NCBI GenBank assembly: GCA_963761985.1
Contig: CAVXIT010000010.1
Span: 62,001 to 126,000 of the forward strand
DNA from: JACCTH01 sp963761985
Lineage (GTDB): Bacteria > Actinomycetota > Acidimicrobiia > Spongiisociales > ZC4RG35
Direction: 5' to 3'
DNA: 64,000 nt
How positions within the stretch are numbered: the stretch's first letter is position 1; each line of letters opens with the position of its first letter. The translations under genes and the position numbers were made by a program. Below are positions 43,652-53,550 of the stretch, piece by piece. The notes under the pieces were generated by a model, which saw nothing but the letters and a program-made list of their open reading frames with translations, was not told where the DNA came from and made no database searches.

Positions 43652-45601
43652 TTATACCTCGATGTTGACTATGCGTCGAAGCCAGATGATGCCGGCGAGC
43701 ATCAGGATGCCCCCGACGATCACGGCAATGATCCCAAAGGTGTTCTGGAACAGAAGCATGATGTACGGCTTGTTGGAGGTGTAGAGGAAGAGGGCCATCA
43801 CGAATGGCAGGGCGCCGAGCACTATCGCCGAGATGCGACCTTCCGCCGTTAAGGCGCGGATCTCACCCTTGAGGCGGTTCCGCTGCCGCATGGTTTCGGC
43901 GACCGTCTGCAGCACCTCGGCCAGGTTTCCACCGACCTCTCGTTGAATCTCGATCGCCATCACGGCCCATTCGAAGTCCTGCGACTGGGTGCGGGTGGTG
44001 ATGCCCTGCAAGGCAGCGACGACCGGGCGACCGAGGCGAGCCTCGGCGATGGCTCTGCCGAACTCACGTGCGGTCGGGTTAGGAGCTTCTGTCGCCACCG
44101 CTTCAACGGCTTGCAGCAACGAATAGCCGGCTCGAAGCGAGGTGCTGACCAGCGTGAGGGTGTCGGGCAGTTGATTCTCGAACCGACGCTTTTCCCTCTT
44201 GCCCAGGAAGTTGAGCACGAAGACGACGAGGAGAGCTCCAACGGCAAACGCGATCGCTCCAGAAATCGGGTTGCGGGTGAACAGCGCCGTCATGATGCCG
44301 AGCACAACGCAGAGACCGAATGCACCGGCGATCGCCTCGCCCGCAGACAATGGGATGTTGGCTTGCTCGAGGGCGCTGTTGACACCTGAGAGCAGGCCGC
44401 GCCGTCGGACCTCTTCCTCTGCCCGCTGGCTGAACAGCCGCAGGATCGGCAGTCGTTCGAAGATCGACTTCTTTTCTTCGACTCCACGCTTGCCGTACGC
44501 CTCGAGACGCTTCTTGAAAGCAGAACCGGAGTCGTCGGAGCTGCGCCCGAAGAGAATGAAGATGAACAGGCCAATCGCCAGCCCCAAGCCCAGTGCCGAC
44601 AGCCCGATTAGAGCAATTGGTGAGGCGGGCAATGTCGACTCGATCGTGAAAGGTTGCGCGGCGGCGAACGTGGTGGTCGTGGCGGGACCCGCCGTGGTGG
44701 TAGTGACATAGCCGGGCACTGACTCGGAGGCGAGCGCGTTGAGGTCGCCATAGGTAACGGAGAACTCGACCGGACCGGCCGCAGTGACCGGGCTGTTGAA
44801 CCGGACCACCAGCAGGTTGTTGATCTCGCGCTGAATCTGGTCGTATAGGGAAGAGAGCTGAGCCGGGTCGGTCGTCGAGAGGAACAGTCCGTCGCCGGCT
44901 TCCGCCACCTGTTGGACGGCTTCGGGCTGAAACTCCGGAGACTCGAGCGCCACCCCGAAGATCCGCACTGGATTACCGGGATTGTTGATTGCCCCCAGCA
45001 CGTCTTCGGTGGTCGCCACGCTGGCCGTGTCGGCGCCATCCGAGAGGACGATGATGTTGCGGCGCAAGGTCTGCGCTTGCACCTCGTCGAAGAGGTTGAC
45101 GGCTTGGATGACACCATCGTTGAACGCCGTCTCTCCGGCGGGCTCGAGCGCCTCGATCCGCGAGGTGAGGTCAGCGGCGACGTTGGTGAAGCCTGCCACC
45201 GTCTGCACGGTGTCGGCGAACGTCACCAGAGCAATGAAGTCGCCCGGACGCTTCTGGTTGACGAAGTTGATCGCCGCGGCCTTGGCGGCTTCCATCGGGG
45301 CGCCCTCCATCGATCCCGAGGTGTCGATCACCAGGACGATGCCGACCGGTTCGAGCGAGGAAGCCAGCGGCTCCACGCCCAGGTTGGAAACCTCCTGACC
45401 ATTGGCGGTGACGGTGATCAGCGCCGGATCGAGGGTCCCGTCGAGGTTGCGGAATTCGACCACGACGCTCGTCTGGCCGTCGTCCTCATAACGAATCAGG
45501 TTGACGTCGACGACTTCCATGCCGGTCGTGGTTTGGGCGAGCGCGAGCGCTGGTAGCAACCCCAGGGCCAGGGCGACGAGAACAAGAATTGTGCGCTTCA
45601 C
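43652..45601 (-). CDS. Von Willebrand factor A domain fused to TadB (type II secretion F family)
   Basis: 649 residues from the GTG at 45601, which overlaps the TadA stop as GTGA; the open frame continues upstream only as antisense of tadA. Order: signal peptide (VKRTILVLVALALGLLPALA|LAQ), an Ig-like strand region, then a VWA domain from about residue 80 with the MIDAS motif VLVIDTSGSMEGAP, LVTFAD and IIVLSDGADTASV. A Thr/Ala-rich linker (TTTTAGPATTTTF) leads to a transmembrane helix (LIGLSALGLGLAIGLFIFIL). The cytoplasmic/TM TadB part has LPDTLTLVSTSLRAGYSLLQ and GNLAEVLQTVAETMRQRNRL. TadB is normally about 300 residues with no VWA domain, so this adds an extracellular metal-dependent adhesion module. 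Confidence 0.9.
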   Translation of the reverse strand: MKRTILVLVALALGLLPALALAQTTTGMEVVDVNLIRYEDDGQTSVVVEFRNLDGTLDPALITVTANGQEVSNLGVEPLASSLEPVGIVLVIDTSGSMEGAPMEAAKAAAINFVNQKRPGDFIALVTFADTVQTVAGFTNVAADLTSRIEALEPAGETAFNDGVIQAVNLFDEVQAQTLRRNIIVLSDGADTASVATTEDVLGAINNPGNPVRIFGVALESPEFQPEAVQQVAEAGDGLFLSTTDPAQLSSLYDQIQREINNLLVVRFNSPVTAAGPVEFSVTYGDLNALASESVPGYVTTTTAGPATTTTFAAAQPFTIESTLPASPIALIGLSALGLGLAIGLFIFILFGRSSDDSGSAFKKRLEAYGKRGVEEKKSIFERLPILRLFSQRAEEEVRRRGLLSGVNSALEQANIPLSAGEAIAGAFGLCVVLGIMTALFTRNPISGAIAFAVGALLVVFVLNFLGKREKRRFENQLPDTLTLVSTSLRAGYSLLQAVEAVATEAPNPTAREFGRAIAEARLGRPVVAALQGITTRTQSQDFEWAVMAIEIQREVGGNLAEVLQTVAETMRQRNRLKGEIRALTAEGRISAIVLGALPFVMALFLYTSNKPYIMLLFQNTFGIIAVIVGGILMLAGIIWLRRIVNIEV

Positions 45602-46977
45602 CGCGGGGCGTACTCGCTCTGACGGCGAGCGAACGGCTCGGGATCGAAGAGGTCGGCCGGCAGCCGGATGCCCATGTCTTGCAGATGCTCGGAGAAAGAG
45701 GGACGAATCCCGGTTGCCTTCAACCGCCCGAGGAACTTCCCGGTGTTCTCCTCGACGCCAGCGCCAAAGTCGAACAAGAAGAGGTCCTGCAGGGTGATGA
45801 TCTCGCCTTCCATGCCTTCGACCTCGGTGACATGGGTAATCCGCCGGGTCCCGTCCTTGAGGCGGCTGACGTGGACGATGAGGTCGACCGCGGACGCGAC
45901 TTGCTCGCGGATCGCTCGCACGGGCAGGTCGAAGCCAGCCATGAGCACCATCGTCTCGATACGAGACAGGGTGTCGCGGGGGCCGTTGGAGTGAATGGTC
46001 GTCAACGAACCGTCGTGACCGGTGTTCATCGCCTGGAGCATGTCGAGGGCTTCGCCGCCGCGGCACTCTCCCACGACGATCCGGTCGGGACGCATGCGCA
46101 AACAGTTCCGGACCAGGTCACGAATGGTGATCTGTCCCTTGCCCTCGATGTTCGCCGGGCGAGCTTCCAGAGTAAGAACGTGATCCTGGTGGAGCTGGAG
46201 CTCGGCTGCGTCCTCCACAGTGACGATGCGCTCCTCGTCAGGCAGGTAGCTCGACATCACGTTGAGCGTGGTCGTCTTTCCCGACCCGGTGCCACCGGAG
46301 ATGATGATGTTGAGGCGGCCCCGGACGCAGGCACGGAGGAAGTCGGCAGTGCGCTGGGTAAAGGTGTTGAAACGGACCAGGTCAGCTTCGGTGTAGGGGT
46401 CGACCGAGAACTTACGAATGGTGAGGAAGGGGCCACCGATCGCCAATGGGTGGATGACCGCATTGACGCGGGAACCGTCGGGGAGACGAGCGTCCACGAG
46501 CGGTGTTGCCTCATCGACGCGCCGACCAACCTGACCGACGATCTTGTCGATGATCCGGCGAAGGTGGACATCGTCGACGAAGCGCACTTCGGTCTTGACG
46601 ATCTTTCCCCGCTGTTCGCAGTAGACGTCGTAGGGGCCGTTGACCATGACCTCGGTGACCTCGGGGTCGTTGAGGAGCGGGTCGATTGGGCCGTAGCCGA
46701 GCACATCGGAGGCGATCTCGTTGAGGAGCTGACGCCGATCGCTCATCGTGAGCGGGACGCCTTGCTCCTGGTCGATAGCCCACTCGAGCATTTCCATCAC
46801 CCGGAGCCGCAACTCGGCATCCGACATCTGGCGGTCATAAAGCGTGGGCCCGAGCTCCTCCACTACTTTGAAGTGCAGACGGCCACGAAGCTCGGTAAGA
46901 GCATCGTTGCGGGTGGTCGACACCGATGAGAGTTCATTGCGACGTGCCGCCGCTACACGGTCAGCCAAAGTAGACAT
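45598..46977 (-). CDS. tadA: Tad pilus assembly ATPase TadA/CpaF
   Basis: 459 residues, intact. The secretion ATPase that powers pilin assembly. N-terminal domain with ALTELRGRLHFKVVEELGPT, then VTEVMVNGPYDVYCEQRGKI (CpaF signature), Walker A IIISGGTGSGKTTTLNVMSS, the Asp box and His box IVTVEDAAELQLHQDHVLTL, Walker B RPDRIVVGECRGGEALDMLQ and AMNTGHDGSLTTIHSNGPRD. It works with the VWA-TadB and TadC proteins. It lies 33 bases after cpaE. Confidence 0.95.
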   Translation of the reverse strand: MSTLADRVAAARRNELSSVSTTRNDALTELRGRLHFKVVEELGPTLYDRQMSDAELRLRVMEMLEWAIDQEQGVPLTMSDRRQLLNEIASDVLGYGPIDPLLNDPEVTEVMVNGPYDVYCEQRGKIVKTEVRFVDDVHLRRIIDKIVGQVGRRVDEATPLVDARLPDGSRVNAVIHPLAIGGPFLTIRKFSVDPYTEADLVRFNTFTQRTADFLRACVRGRLNIIISGGTGSGKTTTLNVMSSYLPDEERIVTVEDAAELQLHQDHVLTLEARPANIEGKGQITIRDLVRNCLRMRPDRIVVGECRGGEALDMLQAMNTGHDGSLTTIHSNGPRDTLSRIETMVLMAGFDLPVRAIREQVASAVDLIVHVSRLKDGTRRITHVTEVEGMEGEIITLQDLFLFDFGAGVEENTGKFLGRLKATGIRPSFSEHLQDMGIRLPADLFDPEPFARRQSEYAPR

Positions 46978-47010
46978 TCGTTACCTACCCCTTTCGGGTC
47001 TTTCCGGTTT

Positions 47011-48194
47011 TCACTTTCGGCGCAAGAAGCCTTTGCCTGAAGACGGTTCCGGCACCGGGCCGGCGACCAGTTCGGCGACAGATTCAAAGCCCTTCGCCAC
47101 CTTTGATTTAGGGGCCGACTCAACCACCGGGTTGCCTTCGTTCATCGACGCGGCCACCGCAGCATCGGAAGGAATGGATGCGGCGATCGACATCTTGAGT
47201 GCGCCCTCGATCTCTTTTTCATCGAGGCGAGCCTTGGCGTTCGAGCGGTTGAGAATCAGCTTGACCTTGCTCGTGGGGAACTTGAGCAACCGCAGGGTTT
47301 CCAACGCGAGCTTGGCGTTCTTGACCGAAGGGAGGTCCATGTCGACGACCTGCATGATCACGTCGGCTCGCTCGAGCAGGGAGAGCAACAGCTCGTCGAG
47401 CATCGAGGCGGTGTCGACGACCACGTAGTCGTACTTCTCCCGCAACAGGTTGACCACCGTCATCAGCGATTCGGTCGAGATGTCGTCGGCGAAGGCGGGT
47501 TCGAGCGGCGCCGCCATGACCTTGAGCCCCGTCGGATGGTCGGTGAGCAATGAATCGAGCAGCGCCCCGTCGAGATGGTGAAGCTCGTGGGCGGCATTGA
47601 CGAGGGTGAAACGCGGCTCGAGCTGAAGGACCAGGCAGACGTCACCGAACTGCAGGTCGGCGTCGACCAGGGCCACCTTCTTCCCCGGAAAGCGGGTGAG
47701 GAGAACGGCGAGGTTGGTGGCGGTGACGGTCTTGCCGGAGCCGCCTTTGGCGGACATCACAACGATGACCTGGCCCTCTTCCTTCTTCTCGCTGCTGATC
47801 GGCGGCGGCTGGGGTTGTCCTCCGCTTGAGAACGTCGTTGGCGAACTGAGTGATCGCATCCTCGACCTTCTGTTCGGTCAAAGGCGCCTCGATGACCTCG
47901 GAGATCCCGGCTCGCATGGCCGAGCGCAGGAGACCAGAAGTGACCTGCTCGGCGACGGCGATCAGCAGCAGCGACGGATCCTCGTTGCGGAGAACCCGCA
48001 CCGAGTCGATGGCGTCCTTCGTTGGCGATCGAAGGGCCGAGCAGCACCATCCGCAGCGCTCCACCCTCGATGGCGTTGAGAGCTTCGCTTACGGTGCGCG
48101 CCGTCGGCAGCCGACCCTCGAAGAGCTGTTTCGCTTCATCGATGAATCCGGCGTCCTCGTCGACTACCAGGAGATTGTTCTCAGTGATGGACAC
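47011..48194 (-). CDS. cpaE: CpaE-like protein: receiver-like domain plus ParA/MinD ATPase (frameshifted)
   Basis: About 394 codons. Residues ~1-130 resemble a response-regulator receiver: MSITENNLLVVDEDAGFIDE, ALNAIEGGALRMVLLGPSIA, then after a frame change (~48015) LLIAVAEQVTSGLLRSAMRA, with no clear phosphoacceptor Asp (Gly at LLGPS). After a second change (~47830) the ATPase reads VIVVMSAKGGSGKTVTATNL (deviant Walker A), VALVDADLQFGDVCLVLQLE and KYDYVVVDTASMLDELLLSL. CpaE proteins position the Tad machine in the cell. The extreme C-terminus is Lys/Arg-rich. Confidence 0.85.
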
Positions 48195-48220
48195 TTTTCG
48201 CCCTTGTCCTGTTGCCCTTC

Positions 48221-49129
48221 TTAGTTTCCGAAGATGTCGTCCACGATGTCGCCCGCAAAGAGCGTCTCAATCGTGACACCCTGAGTTTCGAGTTCAACGA
48301 AGTCCGAGGGAACGAGGGTCAACCAAATCGAGCCGTTCTCGAAGGCGAAAGCGATCCGCTCGGCCTGTTCGGGGGTGACCTCGAGAGTGAAGATCGTCTG
48401 CGGAACTTCCGCTTCGGCCGTCTCCGGGGTGACCGGATTGCCGTCGGCGTCCACTTGTGGCGTCACGACCGGGGCAGCCTCGCCTTCCTCCTGACGCACG
48501 TCGGTCGCGACTGCCAGGACCGGAAGACCCTGCAACACGAAACGGGTGTAGGTGATGGTCTCCGTCGTCTCCTCGCCGGCGGCCTCGCCTTCGACCGCGG
48601 TGGTCTCAGTGGGGATGCCGAAGATCGGAGAGTCGACCGGGATCTGGTTGAACTCGATATCGAGGGTCACGATCAGGTTGATCATGTCGCCCGGGGTGAT
48701 GAACCCGTTCACACCGCGCACGGCATCAGTCGTGATGGTCATGGCCTGCTTGCCGGAAGGAATCAACTCGGACATCGGCTTCAGGTCGACCGTCAGCTGA
48801 GCCCATTGGGTGTCGACGATGATCTCGTTCTTGTTGATCGGCCCAACCGCCAGGCGCCCGGAGAGGACTGCGTTGAGCTCCTCTTCGCTCTCGACCGCGC
48901 CTTCCGGCAGGTCTTCAACGTTCTCTTCAGAGGCAACGATGAGGCCTTGCTGGAGGATTTGGGAGCCTTGCGAGCCTTCGGCAATGATGTCACCTGCCCG
49001 ATAGACGGTGACCTTTTCGCGATCGCGCTCGACGTCCGAGCGGATGCCACTCAGGAACTGAAAGACCGCAAACGCGGCAACTCCGGCCAAAACCAGAGCC
49101 ACTAACAAGACCAACGCTCTCCTACCCAT
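48221..49129 (-). CDS. cpaB: Flp pilus assembly protein CpaB / RcpC
   Basis: 302 residues, intact. N-terminal helix MGRRALVLLVALVLAGVAAF anchors a periplasmic/outside SAF-like domain (VTVYRAGDIIAEGSQGSQIL, GRLAVGPINKNEIIVDTQWA) and a region MTITTDAVRGVNGFITPGDM, INLIVTLDIEF, typical of CpaB/RcpC, with ACQ-like strands QTIFTLEVTPEQAERIAFAF. It is acidic. In monoderms it lacks a secretin partner and probably stabilises the pilus base. It is the first gene of the assembly operon; the AAGGAG ribosome-binding site sits 7 bases before the ATG. Confidence 0.88.
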   Translation of the reverse strand: MGRRALVLLVALVLAGVAAFAVFQFLSGIRSDVERDREKVTVYRAGDIIAEGSQGSQILQQGLIVASEENVEDLPEGAVESEEELNAVLSGRLAVGPINKNEIIVDTQWAQLTVDLKPMSELIPSGKQAMTITTDAVRGVNGFITPGDMINLIVTLDIEFNQIPVDSPIFGIPTETTAVEGEAAGEETTETITYTRFVLQGLPVLAVATDVRQEEGEAAPVVTPQVDADGNPVTPETAEAEVPQTIFTLEVTPEQAERIAFAFENGSIWLTLVPSDFVELETQGVTIETLFAGDIVDDIFGN

Positions 49130-49416
49130 CCAGGACTCCTTGTCGAAAGTGGAACGTTTGCGGGGTTTTCCCCCCGGAACCGGCCCTTAACAAATAGCTA
49201 GTTCGCTTCATTCTTCGACCCGCTGGCACCCAGGCTTGAGCGTTCTTGCTGAACCGGACTTCTGAGTCGAAGCCTCGATCCAAGCGCTCGAGTCGGGCAC
49301 CTGAACGCGCAACCTCGCGCACTCCCCGGGACCAGGAGCAAGGCTCGCAGATGTAACTAGTGCGGTCAAGATTCTGGGTCTGCTCTGGGTCTGGAGAACC
49401 AGGCCGACGATTCAAG
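49130..49416. other. Intergenic region upstream of the Tad assembly operon
   Basis: A 287-base gap between cpaB (minus, starting at 49129) and the end of rpsA (minus, stop 49417). It must hold the promoter of the cpaB-cpaE-tadA-tadB-tadC operon and the end of the rpsA transcript, but I see no convincing -35/-10 pair or strong hairpin with a T-run. An imperfect GGGGTTTTCCCC element lies at 49161-49172. No gene was recognised. Confidence 0.5.
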
Positions 49417-50845
49417 TCACCGTCGGCCGATGCCCCGCTCTTTCAGCTCCTGCAAAATGGCCTCGAGCGAGGCGTCAACCGCGACCGGCTCGGGTTCGGC
49501 AGCGGCGGGACCGAACTCACGCTCGAATTCCCGCTTGGCCGGACGTTTGGCGGCACCGGGCTGTGGTGCCGTCGACCGTTCCTGCCACTCGGGAAGCGCT
49601 TGCTTGATCGAGAGACTGATCCGGCGACGCTCGTCTTCCTTCTCCGTGATCTTCACACGCACCGGCTGGTTGATCGAGAGCTCCAACTCGGGTGATTCCA
49701 CGCGGTGAATGGCGATCTCTGAAACATGCACGAGTCCTTCGACACCGTCGGAGACGGAGACGAACGCACCAAACGGCACGGTCTTCGTCACCAAACCGTC
49801 GATGACATCGCCGACGTTGTTCTGGCGGGAGAAGACCTCCCATGGATCCTCGAGCGTTTGCCGGATCGAGAGCGAGATGCGCTCGCGTTCGCGGTCGACC
49901 TCGAGAACCTTGACGTTGACCTTGTCGCCGACTTTGACCATCTCAGAGGGATGAGAGATGTGCTGCCACGACATCTCCGATACGTGAACGAGGCCGTCCA
50001 TACCACCAAGATCGACGAAGGCGCCAAAGTTCACAACCGAGGACACGACTCCTGGTCGGGCTTCGCCAACCGCCAGGTCGTCGAGAAAAGCGGCGCGCTG
50101 CTCGGCTTGTTCCTCTTCGAGATAGGCGCGGCGGGAGAGGACAACGTTGTTGCGATTTCGATCGAGCTCAATGACCTTGGCCTCGATCTCGGTGCCGATA
50201 AAGGGATCGAGGTCGCGCACCCGTCTGAGGTCCACCAGTGATGCCGGCAGAAAACCGCGGAGGCCGATATCGACGATCAATCCTCCCTTGACGACCTCGA
50301 TCACGGTCCCCTTGACCGTGCCGCCGGCTTCGGTGACTTCTTGCACCTTGCCCCAAGCTCGCTCGTATTGAGCGCGCTTCTTGGAGAGGATGAGACGTCC
50401 TTCGTCGTCCTCTTTATTGAGAACGAGGGCCTCGACTTTGTCGCCCACCGACACGATCGTTGAAGGATCTACGTTCGCCCGGATCGACAATTCTTCGGTT
50501 GGGATGAGACCCTCTGACTTGTAACCCACGTCCACCATTGCCCCGTCAGCGTCGACGGACACGACGGTGCCTTCGACAATGTCACCCTCGCGGAACTCGA
50601 TCACCGTTTGGTTGATGGCCGCCTCGAAATCGTCGATCTCATCGGGCAGCTCGTCGACACTGGAGGGGACGATCACCTGGGGGGATGGGCTGTCCTCGCT
50701 CGCAGGTTCGCCGGGCTTCATGCTCCGGCTCGGCGACTGGCTCTGATGGGTTCTCGGCGGGGGTCTCGACCTCGGGTTTGGGTTGTTCGAGGTCTTGGGG
50801 GTCGGGCGCCTCCGTGGACGGCGCGTTGTCGGTGTCGGTGGACAT
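49417..50845 (-). CDS. rpsA: 30S ribosomal protein S1 (one frameshift)
   Basis: About 476 codons. Start MSTDTDNAPSTEAPDP at 50845, with GGAGG upstream. An acidic, proline-rich N-terminal tail (QPKPEVETPAENPSEPVAEP) leads, after a frame change near 50725, to four S1/OB-fold domains: GDIVEGTVVSVDADGAMVDV, GGTVKGTVIEVVKGGLIVDI, ARPGVVSSVVNFGAFVDLGG and GDVIDGLVTKTVPFGAFVSV, each ended by LVHVSE or GFLPASLV. Four domains are usual in actinobacteria (E. coli has six). The tail ends with a basic/acidic stretch (KRPAKREFEREFG). It recruits mRNA to the ribosome. The break probably is a sequence error, as the gene is essential. Confidence 0.92.
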
Positions 50846-50922
50846 GAGTGAGTGGTTTTCCTCCAAAAGGGAATTAGTCCAACCAGACCGGTTGGCGTCA
50901 ATTCAGACTAACAGCCAATAGG

Positions 50923-50936
50923 CATCAGGGGTCAGG
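50923..50936. repeat. Heptamer-type short repeat at the polA stop
   Basis: Two consecutive 7-base units (CATCAGG, GGTCAGG) span the polA stop codon. The 14 bases at 50924-50937 recur exactly at 56384-56397, at the stop of trpA. Confidence 0.55.
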
Positions 50937-53550
50937 ACATCCTTTTCAACTCGGCGAGGTTCGTGCCGGTAGATGTGTCCACGACGAGGGGAACGGCCAA
51001 TTCGACCACTCCTTCCATCACCTCGGTGGTGAGCGCGATCGCATCGTCGAGCTCGTCGGGTGGCGATTCGAGGATCAACTCGTCGTGGATCTGGAGGAGC
51101 ATCGCAGTTTGCAGTTCTCTTTCCCGGAGCGCCTGGTCGAGGTCGATCATCGCCCGCTTGATGATGTCAGCCGCAGTCCCCTGCACCGGGGCGTTCAGCG
51201 CCATCCGCTCCCCCATCTGTCGAATGCGGAAATTGTCGCTCTTCAACTCGGGCAGGTAGCGGCGGCGCCCGAAGAGCGTTGTGGTGTAACCCTGGTTGCG
51301 GGCCTGGGTGACGACGCCGTCCATGAACGCCTTGACGTTGGGGAACTGGGCGAAATACTCATCGATGTGGTGGCGGGCATCGTCACGACTGATGCCGAGC
51401 CTGTCGGCCAGCCCGAAGGCTTCCATTCCATAAAGCAGGCCGAAGTTGATTGTCTTCGCTCGGCGACGCATCTCGGTGGAAACGAGATTCGGCTCGACGG
51501 CGAAAACCCGGGCGGCGGTGGCCGTGTGGATATCGAGGCCCGAGCTAAAGGCATCCACCAGCCCGGAGTCGAGGCTCATGTGCGCCAGCACTCGCAGCTC
51601 GATCTGTGAGTAGTCCGCGACGACAAAGGTCCAACCCGGCCGAGGAACGAAAGCCCGTCGCACGGTCTTGCCGGTGTCGGAGCGGACCGGGATGTTCTGC
51701 AGGTTCGGGGTGTCGGAGGACAGCCTCCCGGTGGTAGCGGCCATCTGGTTGAACCGGGTGTGGATTCGACCATCAGATGTGATCAAAGGGAGATAGCCAT
51801 CAACGTAAGTAGAGCGAAGCTTCTCGAGCTCGCGGTATTGCAATAGGTGTCCAACCATCGGATGGCTTTCGGCCAACTTCTCCAGGACGGAGGCATCGGT
51901 GGATGGCGAACCAGTCGAGGTTTTCTTGAGGACGGGCAACTGGAGCCGGTCGTAGAGAATCTCGCGCAACTGATTGGTCGAGTTGACGTTAAACGGCTCG
52001 CCCGCCGCCTCATGGATTCGGCGTTCCAGTTCCGAGAGCCGGGTTCGGAGCTCGTAACCCATCTCTTCGAGATACGCGCGATCGACTCCGATTCCTTCGT
52101 GTTCCATCCGCGCCAGCACCGGCACCAGCGGCAACTCGAAGCGTTGGTAGAGCTCGAGCTCATCGCGGGCGGTCAGCTCATCGGTCAGACTCGTCGCCAG
52201 CCGGGCGATGGCTTCAACCCTGCGACCAGCACCATCCAGATCCGGCCCGTCCTCGAAGTCGAGGGTTCCCTGCGTCACCTGGCTTTCGGCGTCGACGGAG
52301 TCGAGCTCCAGCCGGAGATAACGAGAAGCTACCGAGGCGAGGTCGTACTCGCGCGTGGCTGGATTGATCAGGTAGGAAGCAAGGGAAGTGTCGAAACCGA
52401 GTCCGTCGAGGTCGTAGCCGGCGGCCAGGAGGCTGCGGATCAATTCCTTCCCCCCGTGGACAAACTTGGGAACGTCGGCGTCGCCTAGCGCGTCACGCAG
52501 GGGCTCCATGTTGGCGAGGGCAACCGCGCTCGCTTCGCCTTCACCCGTATAAATGGCCACTCCCCAGTCGCCGATCGAGTCGAGCACCAGGGGGACGCTC
52601 TGCCCGAGCTTCTCGATCGCGGCCGGGTCAGTGAGAAGACTTGTCTCGGTTGACAAGACCGACCCTTCCCGACCCGCGCCGGCACCCTCGACCTCAAGCA
52701 GGTCTTCCCAAAGGCTGTAGAACTCGAGGCTTTCGAAAAGCTCCTTGGCTACTTCACGATCCCATTCACCGCGGCGAAGGGAGTCCAGGTCGAGGTCCAA
52801 TTCGAGATCACGAACCAGGGTCATCAGCCGGCGATTCAGGAACGCTTGCTCGCGCCACTGCGCAAGGTTCTGACGGAGACGCGGCGTCATCTCGTCGAGG
52901 GCGTCGTAAATGCCCTCGAGGTTTCCGTAATCGGCGACCAACTTGGTGGCGGTCTTCTCCCCCACCGATGGCACCCCCGGAAGGTTGTCGGAGGTATCCC
53001 CCCGGAGGGCGGCGTAGTCGACGTACTGGTCGGGCCGGATCCCATACCGATCGTCGATATAGCTGTCGTCAGCCACAACGACATCGGTGATGCCCCGACG
53101 GGTGTAGAGCACCTTGAGGTGGTCGTCGATCAACTGAAAGGCGTCGCGATCGCCGGTGACGAGCAGTACGTTCCAACCCACCTTTCGTGCCATCTCCGAG
53201 ATGGTGGCGATGAGGTCGTCCGCTTCGAAGCCCTCCATGCGCAGCTCCGGAACCTCCAACGCTTCGAGCACCGCTCCAATCAACGGAAGCTGCGAGCGGA
53301 AGGCGTCGGGCGCCGCGTTGCGGGTTGCTTTGTACTCGGCATATTCGGTCGTGCGGAACGTTTGCCGGGAGACATCCCAGGCCACCACCACTGCATCGGG
53401 GTGGTGGTCGCCGATCAGCTTGATCAACATTCGCGTGAAGCCATAGGCGGCATTGGTGACCTGGCCGGATCGAGTGGCGAGGTCGGGGGGTAGAGCAAAA
53501 AAAGCTCGATAGGCGATCGAGTTCCCGTCGAGCAACGCCAGCGTTGGCAT
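50932..53550 (-). CDS. polA: DNA polymerase I
   Basis: 872 residues, intact. Residues 1-~290: 5' nuclease domain (LALLDGNSIAYRAFFALP, AWDVSRQTFRTTEYAEYKAT, MEGFEADDLIATISEMARKV, VTGDRDAFQLID, GDTSDNLPGVPSVGEKTA). Residues ~300-480: a 3'-5' exonuclease-like domain that has lost the DxE metal ligands (LVLDSIGDWGVAIY in that place), as usual for actinobacterial PolA, so no proofreading is expected. Residues ~490-872: polymerase with DYSQIELRVLAHMS (motif A), RRAKTINFGLLYGMEAFGLA (motif B) and QIHDELILESP (motif C). Acts in Okazaki-fragment processing and repair synthesis, including after UvrABC. Confidence 0.97.
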   Translation of the reverse strand: MPTLALLDGNSIAYRAFFALPPDLATRSGQVTNAAYGFTRMLIKLIGDHHPDAVVVAWDVSRQTFRTTEYAEYKATRNAAPDAFRSQLPLIGAVLEALEVPELRMEGFEADDLIATISEMARKVGWNVLLVTGDRDAFQLIDDHLKVLYTRRGITDVVVADDSYIDDRYGIRPDQYVDYAALRGDTSDNLPGVPSVGEKTATKLVADYGNLEGIYDALDEMTPRLRQNLAQWREQAFLNRRLMTLVRDLELDLDLDSLRRGEWDREVAKELFESLEFYSLWEDLLEVEGAGAGREGSVLSTETSLLTDPAAIEKLGQSVPLVLDSIGDWGVAIYTGEGEASAVALANMEPLRDALGDADVPKFVHGGKELIRSLLAAGYDLDGLGFDTSLASYLINPATREYDLASVASRYLRLELDSVDAESQVTQGTLDFEDGPDLDGAGRRVEAIARLATSLTDELTARDELELYQRFELPLVPVLARMEHEGIGVDRAYLEEMGYELRTRLSELERRIHEAAGEPFNVNSTNQLREILYDRLQLPVLKKTSTGSPSTDASVLEKLAESHPMVGHLLQYRELEKLRSTYVDGYLPLITSDGRIHTRFNQMAATTGRLSSDTPNLQNIPVRSDTGKTVRRAFVPRPGWTFVVADYSQIELRVLAHMSLDSGLVDAFSSGLDIHTATAARVFAVEPNLVSTEMRRRAKTINFGLLYGMEAFGLADRLGISRDDARHHIDEYFAQFPNVKAFMDGVVTQARNQGYTTTLFGRRRYLPELKSDNFRIRQMGERMALNAPVQGTAADIIKRAMIDLDQALRERELQTAMLLQIHDELILESPPDELDDAIALTTEVMEGVVELAVPLVVDTSTGTNLAELKRMS

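Noticed and set aside
42678..43784. A 368-codon plus-strand frame opposite tadC.
   Set aside because: Antisense shadow with His/Asp/Glu-rich composition typical of such frames.
45602..46066. N-terminal extension of the VWA-TadB frame to 804 residues.
   Set aside because: The extra part is antisense-like Arg/His-rich noise inside tadA; a GTG overlapping the tadA stop is followed at once by a good signal peptide.
45589..46929. A 446-codon plus-strand frame opposite tadA.
   Set aside because: Antisense shadow of a clear CpaF ATPase; long open frames opposite high-GC genes are common.
48212..49105. A 297-codon plus-strand frame opposite cpaB.
   Set aside because: Antisense shadow; cpaB on the minus strand has a signal anchor, SAF-like domain and ribosome-binding site.
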